A DNA stretch of 64,000 nucleotides from Cunninghamella blakesleeana (lineage: Eukaryota; Mucoromycota; Mucoromycetes; Mucorales; Cunninghamellaceae). The first letter of the stretch is position 1. Each line of letters starts with the position of its first letter. Below, one piece after another: positions 13,401-24,792 of the stretch. A program made the position numbers and the translations under genes. The stretch is from the NCBI GenBank assembly GCA_017871115.1, contig JAFCIZ010000011.1:451501-515500 (forward strand). The letters are read 5' to 3'. A model generated the notes under the pieces. That model made no database searches. It was given only the letters and a program-made list of their open reading frames with translations, and was not told the DNA's origin.

Positions 13401-15302
13401 GAATATGATTCTTTCTTCCTTTGTACCTGCAGGTGAATTATTAGGTTCTTTTATTTCTAATAATTCTTTATCATCATTGTTTTTGATCTGTATTTTATTA
13501 TCATCCCAATTGTATGCAAGACCTAAAAAACCTATATCAAGTTTTGGTATTAAGTCTCTTCCAATCAAGATATCATAATCATTAGAAGATAGCTCTAATA
13601 CATGGAATGAATGTGTAAGTATTAATCCATTGTATTTAATGGAGACAGGTCCCGTAAGACCGATGTGTGAAGACGAATTATTTTTAGTGACAAAATGCAA
13701 ATTAACATGTGGATTTTTATTAAACTTTATATTATTATTAGAACAAAATTTCAGGCTAATCACAGATACATCAGCACCAGTGTCTAGCAAGGCTTTCATT
13801 CTAATGTCATTAACAATTAATGGTAATATAAAGGGATTATTATTATTAGTATGATGTGTAGTTATCATATTAATATTAATGTTAATTTCATTTTTGTCTT
13901 TATTGCCTTCAACATCCATAGCATCTTCAAGTGTCTCTTCTATATCATCAGCAGCTTGTACTTCTAATTCATCCCAATCAAGATTCAAATCAATGTCAGC
14001 ATGATGTTTAGGGAGAAGAAGAGTAGGAATAGCCGTGACCTTAGGTGTGGACACATTTTTATTTGTAAAAGAGGTGGAAGCGTTAATAGCTTGTACTCTG
14101 TATGTTTGGTTTTTGAATTGCTTTCCCTTGCAATGTGATTTATGTTCAGGTGTGTATACCTCAGGACAATTCCAACATTGTTTACCAGCAACAACATTAT
14201 TCGTAGCAACAGAAGTAGATACTGGAGCGTGTTTAGGAATAAGTTTACTAGCAACAATTTTATTTTTTAATACTTTGCATTCCTCAGTAGTATGGCTTGA
14301 TCTTTTACCATGTTCAGAACAGTATTTATCCCTTACAGGAAAACGATCACTACTGGTTCTTCTTTTGCTTCTTTTTGAATCAGAAGATTCTCCTTCATGG
14401 TCAAAAGCACGTTTCTGGGCATGTATATTGCGGGCAATATTTAAAACCACAGAAGAAGAAGAAGGAACACCGTCAATATTATCATCACGTCCTTGCATGG
14501 CAATTAAAACACCATGTTGTAAAGAACGAGGAAGGGCACGAAGACAGAGGACAGCCATGATTTCATCATCAGACCATTTAGCATTATGGTATGCAGCTTG
14601 AAATCTAAGACCAAACTCATTAACAGATTCACCATCATGCATCTTCATGTTTACTACATTTAAAGCATTTTTTATTCTTTTATCCTTGGCGTCAAAAGTA
14701 TCTATGATCAGCTTGGAAGCTGTGGACCAAGATAAAGATTTACCTTTTAAGTGATCTTTGAACCAAATGGAGGAATCACCCACCATGGCACAATGTACCC
14801 ATTGTTCCCAATCAACTTCAAGGTTTACACCATTGGATATAAGAATTCTTTCAAACTTTTCTAAGAAAAGTTCAGCAGATTTAAACACCTCAGCATTGGT
14901 ATCGTTTTTAACCTGACCATCCAAATAAAATAAAGGAACATCTTTGTAGGTCATCCTTATATTAGTATTACTAGAGATGGTGTTGTTCAAAACCTTCTGG
15001 GATGTCTGCAAAGTTTCAATATGTCTAGTCAACAAAGCTACTTCTTGACTCACATTGTAGTAATCTTTGTGATCAATATCCATATCAGCTAATATATTTA
15101 ATTTGGATGTTAATTTATCCTTTAACCTTTGGATTTTTTCATTTAAAGTAGGTACTTTAGCATGTTTGGAAGCAGAGGTACCAGTCATAGGAAAAGTATC
15201 CATAGGAGCAGGAGAAGAAGACTTGGAAGAATTGGCAGTGATAGGAGAAGCGGTGGCTTCAGCAACAATTTTAGTATTATTGTTTTGATGTTCAAAAGAC
15301 AT
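10464..15302 (-). CDS. Gag-Pol polyprotein of chromodomain Gypsy element
   Basis: A single frame of 1612 aa without stop. Order: Gag (about 1-470) with Cys/His knuckle-like clusters (CSEH...HTTEEC and CWNC...HKSHC); aspartic protease with ALLDTGADVSVIS near residue 505; reverse transcriptase with TLDLKSAFHRF and the catalytic FVDD near 829; RNase H with ATDASDYGIGASLF; integrase with an HHCC zinc domain near 1180 and D-D-E residues in WAIDLCGPFP, QSDNGTEF and GNGVAERY; and a C-terminal chromodomain (about 1520-1570: YEVEAIINHRG...YKIRWKGYSAEDDTWE) that in this lineage guides integration to marked chromatin. Gag and Pol are fused in one frame, so no frameshift is needed. A T-run of about 27 bp lies just downstream of the stop on the plus strand. 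Confidence 0.95.
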
Positions 15303-15423
15303 TATTGGTAAGTATAAAAATAAAATATAGATTATTTAGAATAAAATATAGTTATATAGAATAGTATAGTTTAGTTAGTATTAGAATAAAGATTATTTTT
15401 AATAATGAATTCACAATAAAAAA
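15303..15423 (-). other. Leader of Gypsy element 1; no tRNA primer site
   Basis: The 121-bp leader between the 5' LTR and the Gag start has no TGG-starting primer site beside the LTR. The minus strand begins TTTTTTATTGTGAATTC. The plus 9-mer ttcacaata at 15410-15418 is the reverse complement of tattgtgaa at 15473-15481 inside the LTR, a possible self-priming pair of the kind known for Tf1/sushi-type chromoviruses. The pairing is inference. Confidence 0.4.
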
Positions 15424-15831
15424 TGTTGAATTTATCAATTCAAAATTATACAAAAAATTAAAAACAAAGAAATATTGTGAAACTTTTGGTTAAACTTTAT
15501 TCAAATGTAAAAGACAAGGGTTGTATTTATACCTTTTAGTGGATTGGTGACACTGGGCTTAGTTTATATGATATAATATGAAAATAGAATTATAAAGTTA
15601 TCTAGTAAAGGTAACGTGAATTAGAATGGAGTTTAAAGTGTGTCTGTGGTAATGGATCTGCGGGATTAGAAGATTTAAAGTTATAGCAATGCATAAGCTA
15701 ATAGGAATAGATCATTTTGTATCAGGTACACAGTAGTGATTTTATAATAAATATTAAATATTTCATGTGTATTATAAGTGTATTATAATTATGAAGTCAT
15801 TTAATATTGTTATTATATGGTAAATACAACA
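15424..15831 (-). repeat. 5' LTR of Gypsy element 1, with promoter
   Basis: A 408-bp LTR. In element orientation AAAAGGTATAAATACAACCC gives a TATA box, followed about 30 bp later by AATAAA, a compact promoter/poly(A) arrangement. The terminal inverted repeat is TGTTG/CAACA. Confidence 0.95.
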
Positions 15832-15836
15832 CTAGT

Positions 15837-16205
15837 TATTCACATTATAATATATATATTGGTTATTCTACACTTTTAAGGTTTACTTTATGATGAAATT
15901 CAAAATCCAATTTAAATAATAAATAAATAAAATTTATATAAACAATGTTATTTTTTTTTTCATAGTAAACAAATAATTATTTATTCATTTATATAGGATT
16001 GAGAAGTTATAAAGGCTTTCGTTGGAACCTTTCTTAAAAATCACCTTTTGAATTTACAATATAAAAAAAATTAAATTTATATGCCGCTAAATTTAAACTA
16101 CGAATTTTATTTTTAAAAATTTTGAATCTTTTCCTATTTTTTCCCTCTGGTCATTATCTCCCTCTCTTTTTTTTTATATAAATAAATAAACAACCCTAAA
16201 AAATA
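15837..16205. promoter_or_regulatory. Upstream region of the WDR7-like gene
   Basis: Only about 370 bp separate the Gypsy target duplication from the WDR7-like start codon, so the element lies inside the likely promoter region. Pyrimidine-rich stretches (about 16132-16175) precede the ATG. No other feature was seen. Confidence 0.45.
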
Positions 16206-19200
16206 ATGACCACACCTTCATTATATTTACCGCTGGTATCATGGCATAAATATTCTAATCCTAATACAACCACTTTATTATACCATTATCCTCATGTCTA
16301 TGCTGGACAAAAAGATGGTCATATCTGGGTATATTCTCTTGAAGGTATGAATCTAAAGGTAAAAAATTATATAAGTACAAATAATAAATATAGAATGAAA
16401 GAATGAAGGTAAAAAAAGAAATGAATATCAAATACATATGCCTTTTTTTTTCCCATAGCATAAATATCTTTTAACAGGTCATACAGCCGCCGTTACCGCC
16501 TTATGTATATTACAAACTACTACTTCCGATTCTTTTACACAATCCAATACAGAAGATATTTTATTTAGTGCTGACGAAAATGGGTAAAAATAGGTTATAT
16601 ATAAAAGAATTATATTTGAAGAAAAAGAATATGAACGATAATCAATATCATTTATTATAAAAGTGAAATTGCACGTTGGAATACATTAGATGGACAGTGC
16701 CAAGTAGTAAATAGTAAAGGATATTTCGGTATACCATATCAACTAAAAGTATTTGATCATGTAAGTATCTATAAAATAAAATAAAAAAGATATTAATATA
16801 TATACTTGAATGTGAAAAAAAATTCATTGAAAATACATATATTTATATAGCTTTCCAAGAATTATCTTTTTTGCTGTGGTGAATCCAACGAAATATGTAT
16901 ATTAAATGCAACAACTTTAGAAGTAGTGAGAGTTTGGGGTGGTCTCTCTAATTGGGTAACATTTACAAGTTATTTTGATCAAGGTAAGCTGATAAATAAT
17001 AGTAATAATGAGATATAAAAATTATTTATAAAGATGAAAATAACTATAACAATAATAATCATATATATATTATATATTTCATTACCACTAGTGGAAAAAA
17101 ATATTCGATTATTAACAGCAACGATCGATGGACAACTAAATGTATGGGATTTAGAATTAACAAACTTGGTAGTATTTAAAGAAAAACAACTAATCAACAA
17201 TGCGCCTTCCCTAATTAGTGACAATTTGACCAATCGTGTCTTGGATGTTTTGTATCAATCAACACTAGATTTATTTATGATGATCACTCAGAAAAGTGTT
17301 ACTGTCTTTCAATTACATCATATGGAATATCGATTTCAGTTTGATCTACCCACTCTAATAAATAACGATGAATGGATAGGTGGGGAATTTATGAAGGATC
17401 ATCGTATAATTTTGTGGACAAAGGTAGAATAAAATAACAAAACAGATTAGATGCAAAAAATAAAAATAAAAAAAAGTATATGTTATTGATCTATCATTAA
17501 CGGTACTATCATTGCAATTGACGTTATACTATATATATTTATAGAATGGAAATGTACACGATTATTTGTTGAAACCTCATAAAGAAAGCGATCAACTTCA
17601 TTACAGGTAATTTATTTTGCAATTAGGAATACAGAGTATATACATGTATACATCATTTAGATTACTAAATTTTAAGTACGGCTGTTATTATTACTACTAC
17701 TACACAGTGCTGAATTATCCACAACATATACATTTAATAACTCTGGTACGCATGATAAAGTTGAAAAAAATATCACTATTATTATTTTTATTTTTTTATT
17801 TTTTAAAAAAACAATGTTGATGAAAGTCATACGACTAACCTTAATTTTTATCTCTTTATACTTCTATTATTTTATGAATTAGAGTTGTCAATGGATAATA
17901 TCAAAACTACGCTATGTTTACAAGATGATGGTCAACCTTATATTCTTACATTTTGTAATCGCTCTAATGATGAATCTTCTTATACAATTAACAAATTAGA
18001 TCAAAATGAAGATATCCCAGATACATATATATCAAGAAATAAAGGTAAAAAAAAAAAAAAAAAAAAAAAGTTGGTCAATGTGATGGTCAATATAGATATG
18101 TATTTACAGATGGAAAAAGTAAACCTATCCATTTATATATTTTATCTTGATAACTTTTATAGAAATATTATTAAAAGAGTCATGGCCAGTTCATTGTCAA
18201 GAAAATAATGGGTTGTATGGATCAATCACTATTACAATTCCAGTTAGTAGTAATCATTTAGCAATAGGTTATGGTAATGATTATTAAAAAAAATATAATA
18301 AAATATATTCCATATATACACTTATTTTAAATGATATCTACTTACTAATAATTCTGTGTGTTATTATTTAATTTTTTCTTTTCTTTAACTAGAGAGTGGG
18401 TCTATTTGCGTTGTACCACTATCTATATCTATATTATATTTAAATAAGATATCACCACAATTAATTCATCATCGTCAAGATACTAGAATTTTTGAAAATG
18501 CTCACCATGGAAAAGTAACTTGTTTAATGGTACCTGAACATGATCATGATCATCATTTATTATCTGGTGGAAAAGATGGATGTGTTAAAATTTGGAATTT
18601 AATGTAAAAAATAATTCAAATCAATATATAATAGTTTTTTATGTATCATTTGCTGCTACTAATTTTACATAAACATATTACCTCTTTATTATATTTGCAT
18701 TATCTTAATTAGTAACGGCAAATTTGTAGCAGCTTTTAATGTTCATGCTTCACCTGTAGAATCCTTCGTTGAGCCAACTGAACAAAATGATTTAAAAATC
18801 CGAGGATGTGTTGTATCCATAGCCTATGACCATTCGTTAGCCTTAATCTCTGTTGAATCAATGACTTGGTAATTGTTAAATACTATAATGTTTAAATAAA
18901 TAGCGGTGAAGATGATATTGATGATTAGCATTTACTTATTGACGCTTTTAATCACTTTTTGTTTTTAATATTCTTTTTTAAAAAAACTGATAATAGTTTA
19001 TATATTATTCCAGGATATGCCTACCCATTAACTTCAATTCAATGGCGTGTATCGGAAGATTACGTACTGTTTGGATATAGTGATGATACTGTATTCGTAT
19101 GGCAGGTAATAATTTTGATACTCGAATATATATACTTTATTAAAAGCTAATATAAAAAGTGAATAATGAAATTCAATTGAATAATAATTGCATTATCCTA

Positions 19201-22033
19201 TTATTACTATTTTTAACCAATTGATTTATTAGTTACAAGGTGGACATTTAGACCGTGTGTTAAATGGAAAAATATCTAAACAAGTCATGAGTGATGAACG
19301 ATGGCCAATAAACCGTATTCAATCTGCATCAAGGAAAACAATATCAAATACAAGTCATACAGTGCATACAAAATCTATTTTATTTAAATCTGAAGGTAAT
19401 TCTATATATAAAGACCGCTAACGCTAAAAAAGAAGTATTCTTATTTTATTTTTTTTAAATATATATATAGATTTATATACAAATAAATTGTTTGCCCAAG
19501 TATATCATTTAAACATTCGAAAATTGGTTCATGAACTGCAAGATCATCCCAATGTAATTGAACAAGGTGGTAGATATACAGATTGTGTTCGACCTTTAAT
19601 GCCATCTGTTTCCACAAGTTCATATGATGTAAATGTATCATATTCATCACCATCACCATCTCAAACAAGTAATAATAATATGAACCATCACCAGCCTTCA
19701 AGATCAAGCAGTACGGTTGGATCCGACCCATTGGATAGTAAGCAAGAAGATGATATGGATGAACATCATCATCATCACCATAATCATCATCAATCGAATA
19801 ATAATAATAAATATAGTAAAGACAATGTAAAAAACCAACCCAAACAACAAAATCATGACCATCGTTTAAAAAAGAAGGAATTAGTATCAACAATTATGTC
19901 TATATTAATATCTGCAGGAATAGAACCCGCATTTGAACAACAATGTCAAGAAAATTGGATAATTACACATCAACATGAAAAGAATCAAATGGCTTCATTT
20001 ATTAGTTATGGCATTCGTGGTGTTAATGGGTATTTAACTTTGGTAGCACCTACAACGGATGAGCCTTCCACATGGTCTTTATCACCTACCTTAACAGCAA
20101 CAAGGCTAATTGCGATTGCCTTATTATTATCATCCAATGATCCTACTACTATGACAACAATGAATGGAACTTCTAATAATGATATGGCTCTATTCTCAAA
20201 TTACGTAGATGCTTTAGCTAAAATTATCCCACATTATTGCTCTCCTTCCTTATCTTTACTTAGTAAATATTGGCAAGATGCAAAGGCAAGATTTATTTTT
20301 TCTGTTACTTTAAAACAATTAGATAAAGATCGTATAGAATCTTTGGTAGACTACTGGAAAAATTATTGTAAGTTGTATTCTTATATTTTTAATTAATTTA
20401 CAAAGGAAAGTAAAATTATAAAGTAGGGTAAATAATATTAAATATCATTTCCCTTTTCTTTATTATTATTATTGTTTTTATTTTTATTTTTATTTTTTTT
20501 TTAAAAAAAAAAGTACCTATATCTAGCACTTTAAATGAAGCAGATACACAAATGATGACAAGAGCAACAAACATACTTGGTATTATTGGGTGTGAACAGC
20601 CCGAATTATTGGACGACGCAACAAGAAAATCTACAGCACTTAGTTTAACATTATTATTATCTGACGCCAATATGGATGGCCATCCTTCTCCTCATCATGA
20701 ATCCTCGACAACAGCACCATCGACAAACAACACCATGACAGATATATTAACCTTAACAAGAATTTTGTCATCGATGGAATTATTAAGTCAAGGATTTAAA
20801 ATCTGGGAATCGTATATTAATGCATCTAATGTGTTAAGAACATTATTTAGTTATGCTACAAATTTATCTCTTCAACATCAATTTATTAAACAAGGTGCTA
20901 AAAATTCTATCTTTACTATCGCTCAATCTGGACATATGCCTCTTGTTATCGGAACTTTGACTTTTGATACGTCTAACGATAAAAATATTGAAAATCGATT
21001 ATCTTGTTTAAGAATCATATCCTTTTTCATAAGAATGGTAATAAAAAAATGAATATATGTATAAAATAAAAAAAGGAAAAAAAGGCAAAGAATAGCATGG
21101 AATGGTAAAGGGGAAAAATCAGTAAAGAAAATAACTATAACCATTACCATCCTATTATTATTTATTTATATACTATAGAGCCCAATATTATTATCCGATC
21201 ATGTTTATCGTGTCATTGAAGCCGTGGTAAAAACTTTAGATCCAAATATACCTCATATGAGAGAATCTGTGCTTCAATCTGCTACCTCTATACTTCACGA
21301 TTTGGTTAAAATGTTAGTATTATATATATAAAGAGGAAAAAGGAAATATAAATAAATTGAAATTGTACCCAAATTTATTCATTTTTTTTTTTAAAAAAAA
21401 AATATATAGCTACCCATCAGTTGATTTTAATAGCACAACACAAAAATTAGTAGTTGGAACTTTAGAAGGTGCTACAATTGTATATGATTTACAAACTGCT
21501 ACTCGATCTGTCGTTTTTGAGGTAAAAATAACAACTGCATAAATATTTAGATTTTATTATTTTATAAAATGAGCTAACTGATTATTCCATTCCTTGCATC
21601 TTTTTTTTTTTCTTTAATGATATCAACTTTAGGGACATACTGGATCAGTTTCTGTAGTTAAATTTTCACCAGATGCTAAATTGATCGCAACAGGATCTTT
21701 AGTTGATAAAACAGTTCGTGTTTGGTATTCAAATCTTAGTTTATTGGGTATATTTACAAGTAGTTTTTCAAGTCAAAAACAAAATATGGGAACTCAACAA
21801 AAACCTTATAAAATATTTTCTTTTGCTTTATTAGATGAAGAAGGTAATAAGTAGAATAAAATAAATAATAATAATAGTAAGAATAATACTAACAACTCAT
21901 TTACTATTATAATTGTTATCATTATTTATAAATAGGTATAGAGGATCCACCTCAACATATACAATTTGAATGGTCTTCTAATCGGTGCGTTAAATTACAT
22001 GTTAAAGATATTGTGATGAGTTTTAATGTTTAA
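16206..22033 (+). CDS. WDR7 / rabconnectin-3 beta-like WD40 protein
   Basis: Nineteen exons, 3828 nt, 1275 aa: 16206-16358, 16459-16583, 16664-16760, 16851-16983, 17092-17423, 17545-17606, 17708-17745, 17883-18044, 18163-18273, 18393-18603, 18713-18868, 18997-19105, 19233-19395, 19471-20367, 20514-21037, 21179-21312, 21410-21521, 21633-21843 and 21936-22033. N-terminal WD repeats (for example HTAAVTALCIL, SGGKDGCVKIWNL, FGYSDDTVFVWQ) lead into an His/Asn-rich linker, a helical middle region (exons 14-16), and C-terminal WD repeats (GTLEGATIVYDLQTA, SVVKFSPDAKLIATGS). The ending IQFEWSSNRCVKLHVKDIVMSF corresponds to the conserved end of WDR7. WDR7 pairs with DMXL/Rav1-type proteins to control V-ATPase assembly and endosomal acidification. 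The 38-nt exon 7 is the least certain. Confidence 0.85.
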
Positions 22034-22305
22034 TCATTATATATGTATTTTATGTATATATAATCTATAATTATTATTACATACATGTATGTATGTATGT
22101 ACAAAGATATATAATGGAAACCTCTATGCTTTAAAATTTCAACTTTTTTTTATTACATATAATCTAAAAATAAATCCAATAAAACTATAGTTGGTATAAA
22201 TATTTGAACATGTACACAATTTACTATGGCTGATTTTAATAATAGTATTATGTTTTAGAAAAACATAATAAAATAAAATAAAATAAAATAATAAAGTTAA
22301 TGTCA
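22034..22305. other. Short intergenic spacer
   Basis: 3' flank of the WDR7-like gene. It contains a (ATGT)n run near 22085-22100 and a TAAAA repeat near 22267-22291. No gene seen. Confidence 0.5.
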
Positions 22306-22990
22306 TTATTTATTAGTCTCTGCCTCTTTAATAAACGCTTCAACACGTCGAGATATGAACTTTATTACTTTGTACAAAAAAATACTCCAGGTCACTTTAT
22401 GCTTTGTGTACTTATTACTTTTTTTATTTTTAAGACTTAGCACCAGTTTTGTATTTGATCTGGATAGCGTCTTTCAATTTTTTTTTTCTATAAATTTTCA
22501 ATTGGAATTAAACCCAGCAATTATGGAGATTAATGCATCCATTGTATTCCTTTTTCTTCCAGACAATTAGTCGTCTTTATATCTTTATTGAAAATTGTTA
22601 CCATCTTCCATTAATATAAATTTAGTACTTTTTTCTTCTACTTAATTTGTTAAAGCAACTTTATAAATCAGTTTCAGCAAAATCAATAACTTTGTATGAT
22701 GTTGATTTTTTTCACTATCCTTGATAAACATTTCTAACGCTACTTTTTCACTATGTTGAATTTTATCTTACGTATCATCTTGTCAAATTCTATTCTCCAT
22801 ATTATTTGGGTGACTCTCCTGCTTTATGCTGTTCCTAATAAACGCTTTGAATTGCAATTTTTGCCCTTCTTTCGCCATACCTTCACTTGTTTGATATTTT
22901 TTCTCAACTCAATTGAAACTCTGTTTACAGAACTTTCACCTATTATTCAATTAACCAACATTTATGTTGTTTTGTTAACAATAATCAGTT
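22306..22990 (-). pseudogene. Decayed protein-coding gene, family unknown
   Basis: Read on the minus strand, this stretch shows long protein-like runs broken by a few stops and frame changes: EGMAKEGQKLQFKAFIRNSI, then KVALEMFIKDSEKNQHHTKL, then LKDAIQIKYKTGAKS, and a clean C-terminal end LYKVIKFISRRVEAFIKEAE with TAA at 22306. The charged, amphipathic composition is unlike the Phe/Leu/Ile/Tyr composition of random AT-rich frames on the other strand. I do not recognise the family and do not see a start codon. Confidence 0.4.
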
Positions 22991-23439
22991 CATTATGAAT
23001 TTCTGTAAAGTTTCATTTTAGATATCATGGTAATATACAGCACTCCTTTATACAAAATATGCCTAATAATGTTAGGACGACAATTAGAATCAAACTTTGT
23101 TTTAATTTTTAGCAAAATCAGGTGCATACATGCTATTTTTTACTATGTATGCAAATTTTTCGTACATACCAATATATCATTGAAAAGAATCTTTCCCGAT
23201 GGACCTTCCTTTCGTTCAAATATATTTCAATCTTTAAAATTACTTTTAAAAAAAGTCGGAATGTCAAAACACAAGGATTTCCATTAAAAGTACTTAAATC
23301 ACTATTCATATGTATTATAAAGTATAAAAACAATTACAAATAAATCAATGTGTTCATACAAATATTTGCTTTATTTTTTATTTTATTACGTATATATGTG
23401 CGATTATTGTTACTAATACTTTAAAAAAGTTATATATGT
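22991..23439. other. Intergenic, nothing recognised
   Basis: AT-rich sequence on both strands. Open frames here have random-DNA composition. An A-run of about 24 bp at 23459-23483 follows. Confidence 0.45.
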
Positions 23440-23499
23440 TATTAGTTATCGCCAATTGAAAAAAAAAAAAAAAAAAAAAAAAAGAGAACGAGAACGAGA

Positions 23500-24313
23500 A
23501 AAAAAATTTAACAAATAATTAGACAGATTATATATTTGAGTAACGTAAAAGAAACTTTCATTGCCAGTTTATATTATTTTTTATTTCCATTTTTTAAAAA
23601 TTGTCATTTTGGGATATACGGAGAGAAATAAGAACATTAATGGATCATATGAAGAATAAAAGAATAATTTATATTGGGTATGTCTATGTTTAGCACATAG
23701 TTATAACCAATTTTTTTACCATATTTTTGAAGCGAATCTACATATTTTTATTAACCTATATTGCAAAAGAAATTAAAATTATGATAAAGATAGTTACTAA
23801 AGATAAATATTCAGGTTTACTTTTTTAATTTTATTGTCATATCTTAGGCTAAATCTCGCTCAAATTTGGTCAGTTGGGAGGGAAGTTAGTTGATGAAGGC
23901 GTCTTTTTCCACCAAAAGAAAATTGTAATAATTTCCAAATAAAGTAATAGTGAAAATGTACTGTATTGTGGTACATAATATATATTTGTTTTTTATTCTC
24001 TACTTCTTTTACTGTTTTTTATCTTAACTTTTTGAAGACCTGCATAATTAGAGTAAATCAAAAAATAAACGTCTAATAAATAATAAAATAAACTAATTAT
24101 GTACGAAAATTTTTGTCAAAAATAAAAATAAAAATTATTAAAACGTTTTACTTACAAAATAAAAGAAATTTATATAAACGATTAACATGCATTTTATTGA
24201 GATTTAAAACTAAGTTGCACCATATGTGTTTTAAAAGTTTACATCTAAATCAAGAACTTATATATATATATATATTAAGTCACCGCAGTTTCTGTGTTTT
24301 AAAGTGAAAAAGT
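23500..24313 (+). promoter_or_regulatory. Distal promoter of the MAGF-family gene at 30200, displaced by Gypsy element 2
   Basis: Blocks 23524-23680 (shared core tttgagtaacgtaaaa, later tatttccattttt) and 24241-24313 (shared core ccgcagtttctgtgtttt) align with 63253-63397 and 63406-63484, directly upstream of the paralogous gene at 63670. The remaining proximal promoter continues after the element at 29958. A stretch of about 550 bp (23690-24235) inside this copy has no counterpart in the paralogue. Confidence 0.65.
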
Positions 24314-24610
24314 TGATCTGAGAATGAAATAATTTTTATTCACTATTTTATCAATTTGCCCATAGCGATTTATTATAACTCTCATTATTTTTTTGGTTCA
24401 TAACTTTAATGATATTTTGTGTATCTTAAAAAAATGTATAAATTCAATTTTAATTCCAATTCAATAAAGACCAGGCTTTTTCTTGTTTTAAAAACTTTTG
24501 TCATAACTTTTATTTTATTTTGATAATATCGCTAAACTACATATTCCTATTTATTGGAACTCTAACCCTCTTATCTGACTTTAATTTTATTATTTTTTTG
24601 CTATAAATCA
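24314..24610 (+). repeat. 5' LTR of Gypsy element 2
   Basis: 297 bp, two mismatches against the 3' copy, contains AATAAA (in tcaataaagaccagg). Ends are TGAT/ATCA. Confidence 0.93.
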
Positions 24611-24611
24611 T

Positions 24612-24629
24612 TGGTGCCTTCTGCCAGAA
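24612..24629 (+). other. Primer binding site of Gypsy element 2
   Basis: TGGTGCCTTCTGCCAGAA starts one base after the LTR and begins with the TGG that pairs with the CCA end of a tRNA. The tRNA species was not identified. Confidence 0.7.
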
Positions 24630-24792
24630 ATCTCTTAGTTGTAGAAATTATAATCATTTATATAGAACTTCTAGGTGTTTTTGTTTATTTTAACAGCTAT
24701 TTTTATATACTTACTTATACTTTTATTTATTTTACTTACATACCAAAGTGAAAGACCAACAAGCGCTTGCATACATTGATAAATATAGAAAG

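Larger units (their letters stand above)
9945..15836 (-). mobile_element. Full-length Ty3/Gypsy chromovirus, apparently intact
   Basis: A 5882-bp element (9950-15831) bounded by 408-bp LTRs that I read as identical base by base. LTR ends are TGTTG...CAACA. A 5-bp target duplication CTAGT flanks it at 9945-9949 and 15832-15836. The internal part encodes one uninterrupted Gag-Pol frame with a C-terminal chromodomain. A purine tract abuts the 3' LTR. No tRNA-type primer site (TGG...) follows the 5' LTR. Identical LTRs, a clean duplication and an open 1612-codon frame all point to a recent insertion. Confidence 0.95.

Noticed and set aside
13003..15288. Several plus-strand open frames of 60-190 codons
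   Set aside because: They lie antisense within the uninterrupted Gag-Pol of Gypsy element 1 and show no domain or signal of their own.
19441..19893. 150-codon minus-strand frame
   Set aside because: Antisense to exon 14 of the WDR7-like gene, which has clear homology and frame continuity.
22355..23343. Plus-strand frames of 66-86 codons rich in Phe/Leu/Ile
   Set aside because: The composition is that of random AT-rich DNA; the opposite strand carries the protein-like relic.
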